DNA from: a gamma proteobacterium symbiont of Bathyaustriella thionipta
GTDB taxonomy: Bacteria; Pseudomonadota; Gammaproteobacteria; Chromatiales; Chromatiaceae
Direction: 5' to 3'
DNA length: 5,958 nucleotides
Assembly (NCBI GenBank): GCA_025656895.1
Contig: JAHXHF010000066.1
Coordinates: 1 to 5,958 of the forward strand
Shown here: in pieces, positions 5,956-5,958 of the stretch
Position numbering within the stretch: the first letter of the stretch is position 1
Layout: each line of letters opens with the position of its first letter
The notes under the pieces: generated by a model
Databases searched by the model: none
The model's input: only the letters and a program-made list of their open reading frames with translations
Told to the model about the DNA's origin: nothing
Translations under genes and position numbers: made by a program

Positions 5956-5958
5956 AAT

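Noticed and set aside
1..5958. Linear plasmid or phage with terminal inverted repeats
   Set aside because: There are no replication, terminal-protein, capsid or partition genes. The content is chromosomal, and one end cuts through a coding sequence.
1..5958. CRISPR arrays, tRNA or rRNA genes, riboswitches
   Set aside because: No spaced repeats, tRNA-like arms or conserved RNA motifs were seen in the short non-coding stretches on either strand.

Overview
The window looks like a piece of a gammaproteobacterial chromosome. This rests on a gamma-type feoA-feoB-feoC ferrous-iron operon, an FeoB that resembles the E. coli protein over its whole length, and a TrhP/YegQ-type U32 protein. Genus cannot be judged from the sequence alone. 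Base composition is about half G+C by eye, except at the two ends, which are AT-rich.

Layout from left to right: an 86-bp terminal repeat (1-86); trhP/yegQ on the minus strand (107-1408), a tRNA wobble-uridine hydroxylation enzyme with four Fe-S cysteines; a 157-bp divergent intergenic region with a Fur-box-like palindrome and weak promoter elements next to feoA; feoA, feoB and feoC on the plus strand (1566-4377), with start and stop codons overlapping at both joints; about 200 bp without a gene, containing a possible terminator; a small exported rhodanese (4574-5008); and the 5' part of a membrane sensor gene (5042-5893), cut off inside its second membrane segment by the inverted copy of the 86-bp repeat (5870-5955).

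The feo genes form one iron-uptake unit: FeoB is the GTPase-linked Fe(II) permease, and FeoA and FeoC are small cytoplasmic partners. Fur repression under iron sufficiency is likely from the palindrome. The rhodanese and sensor lie close together in the same direction, and both are predicted to act at or outside the inner membrane. A shared sulfur or redox sensing role is possible but unproven.

The most unusual structural feature is the perfect 86-bp inverted repeat at the two ends. The right copy interrupts a gene, and both copies have the same terminus facing inward. The simplest reading is that this segment lies between two oppositely oriented copies of a dispersed AT-rich mobile element, where an assembly stopped. 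A fold-back or amplification chimera is the main alternative. No new defence or metabolic system can be supported here.
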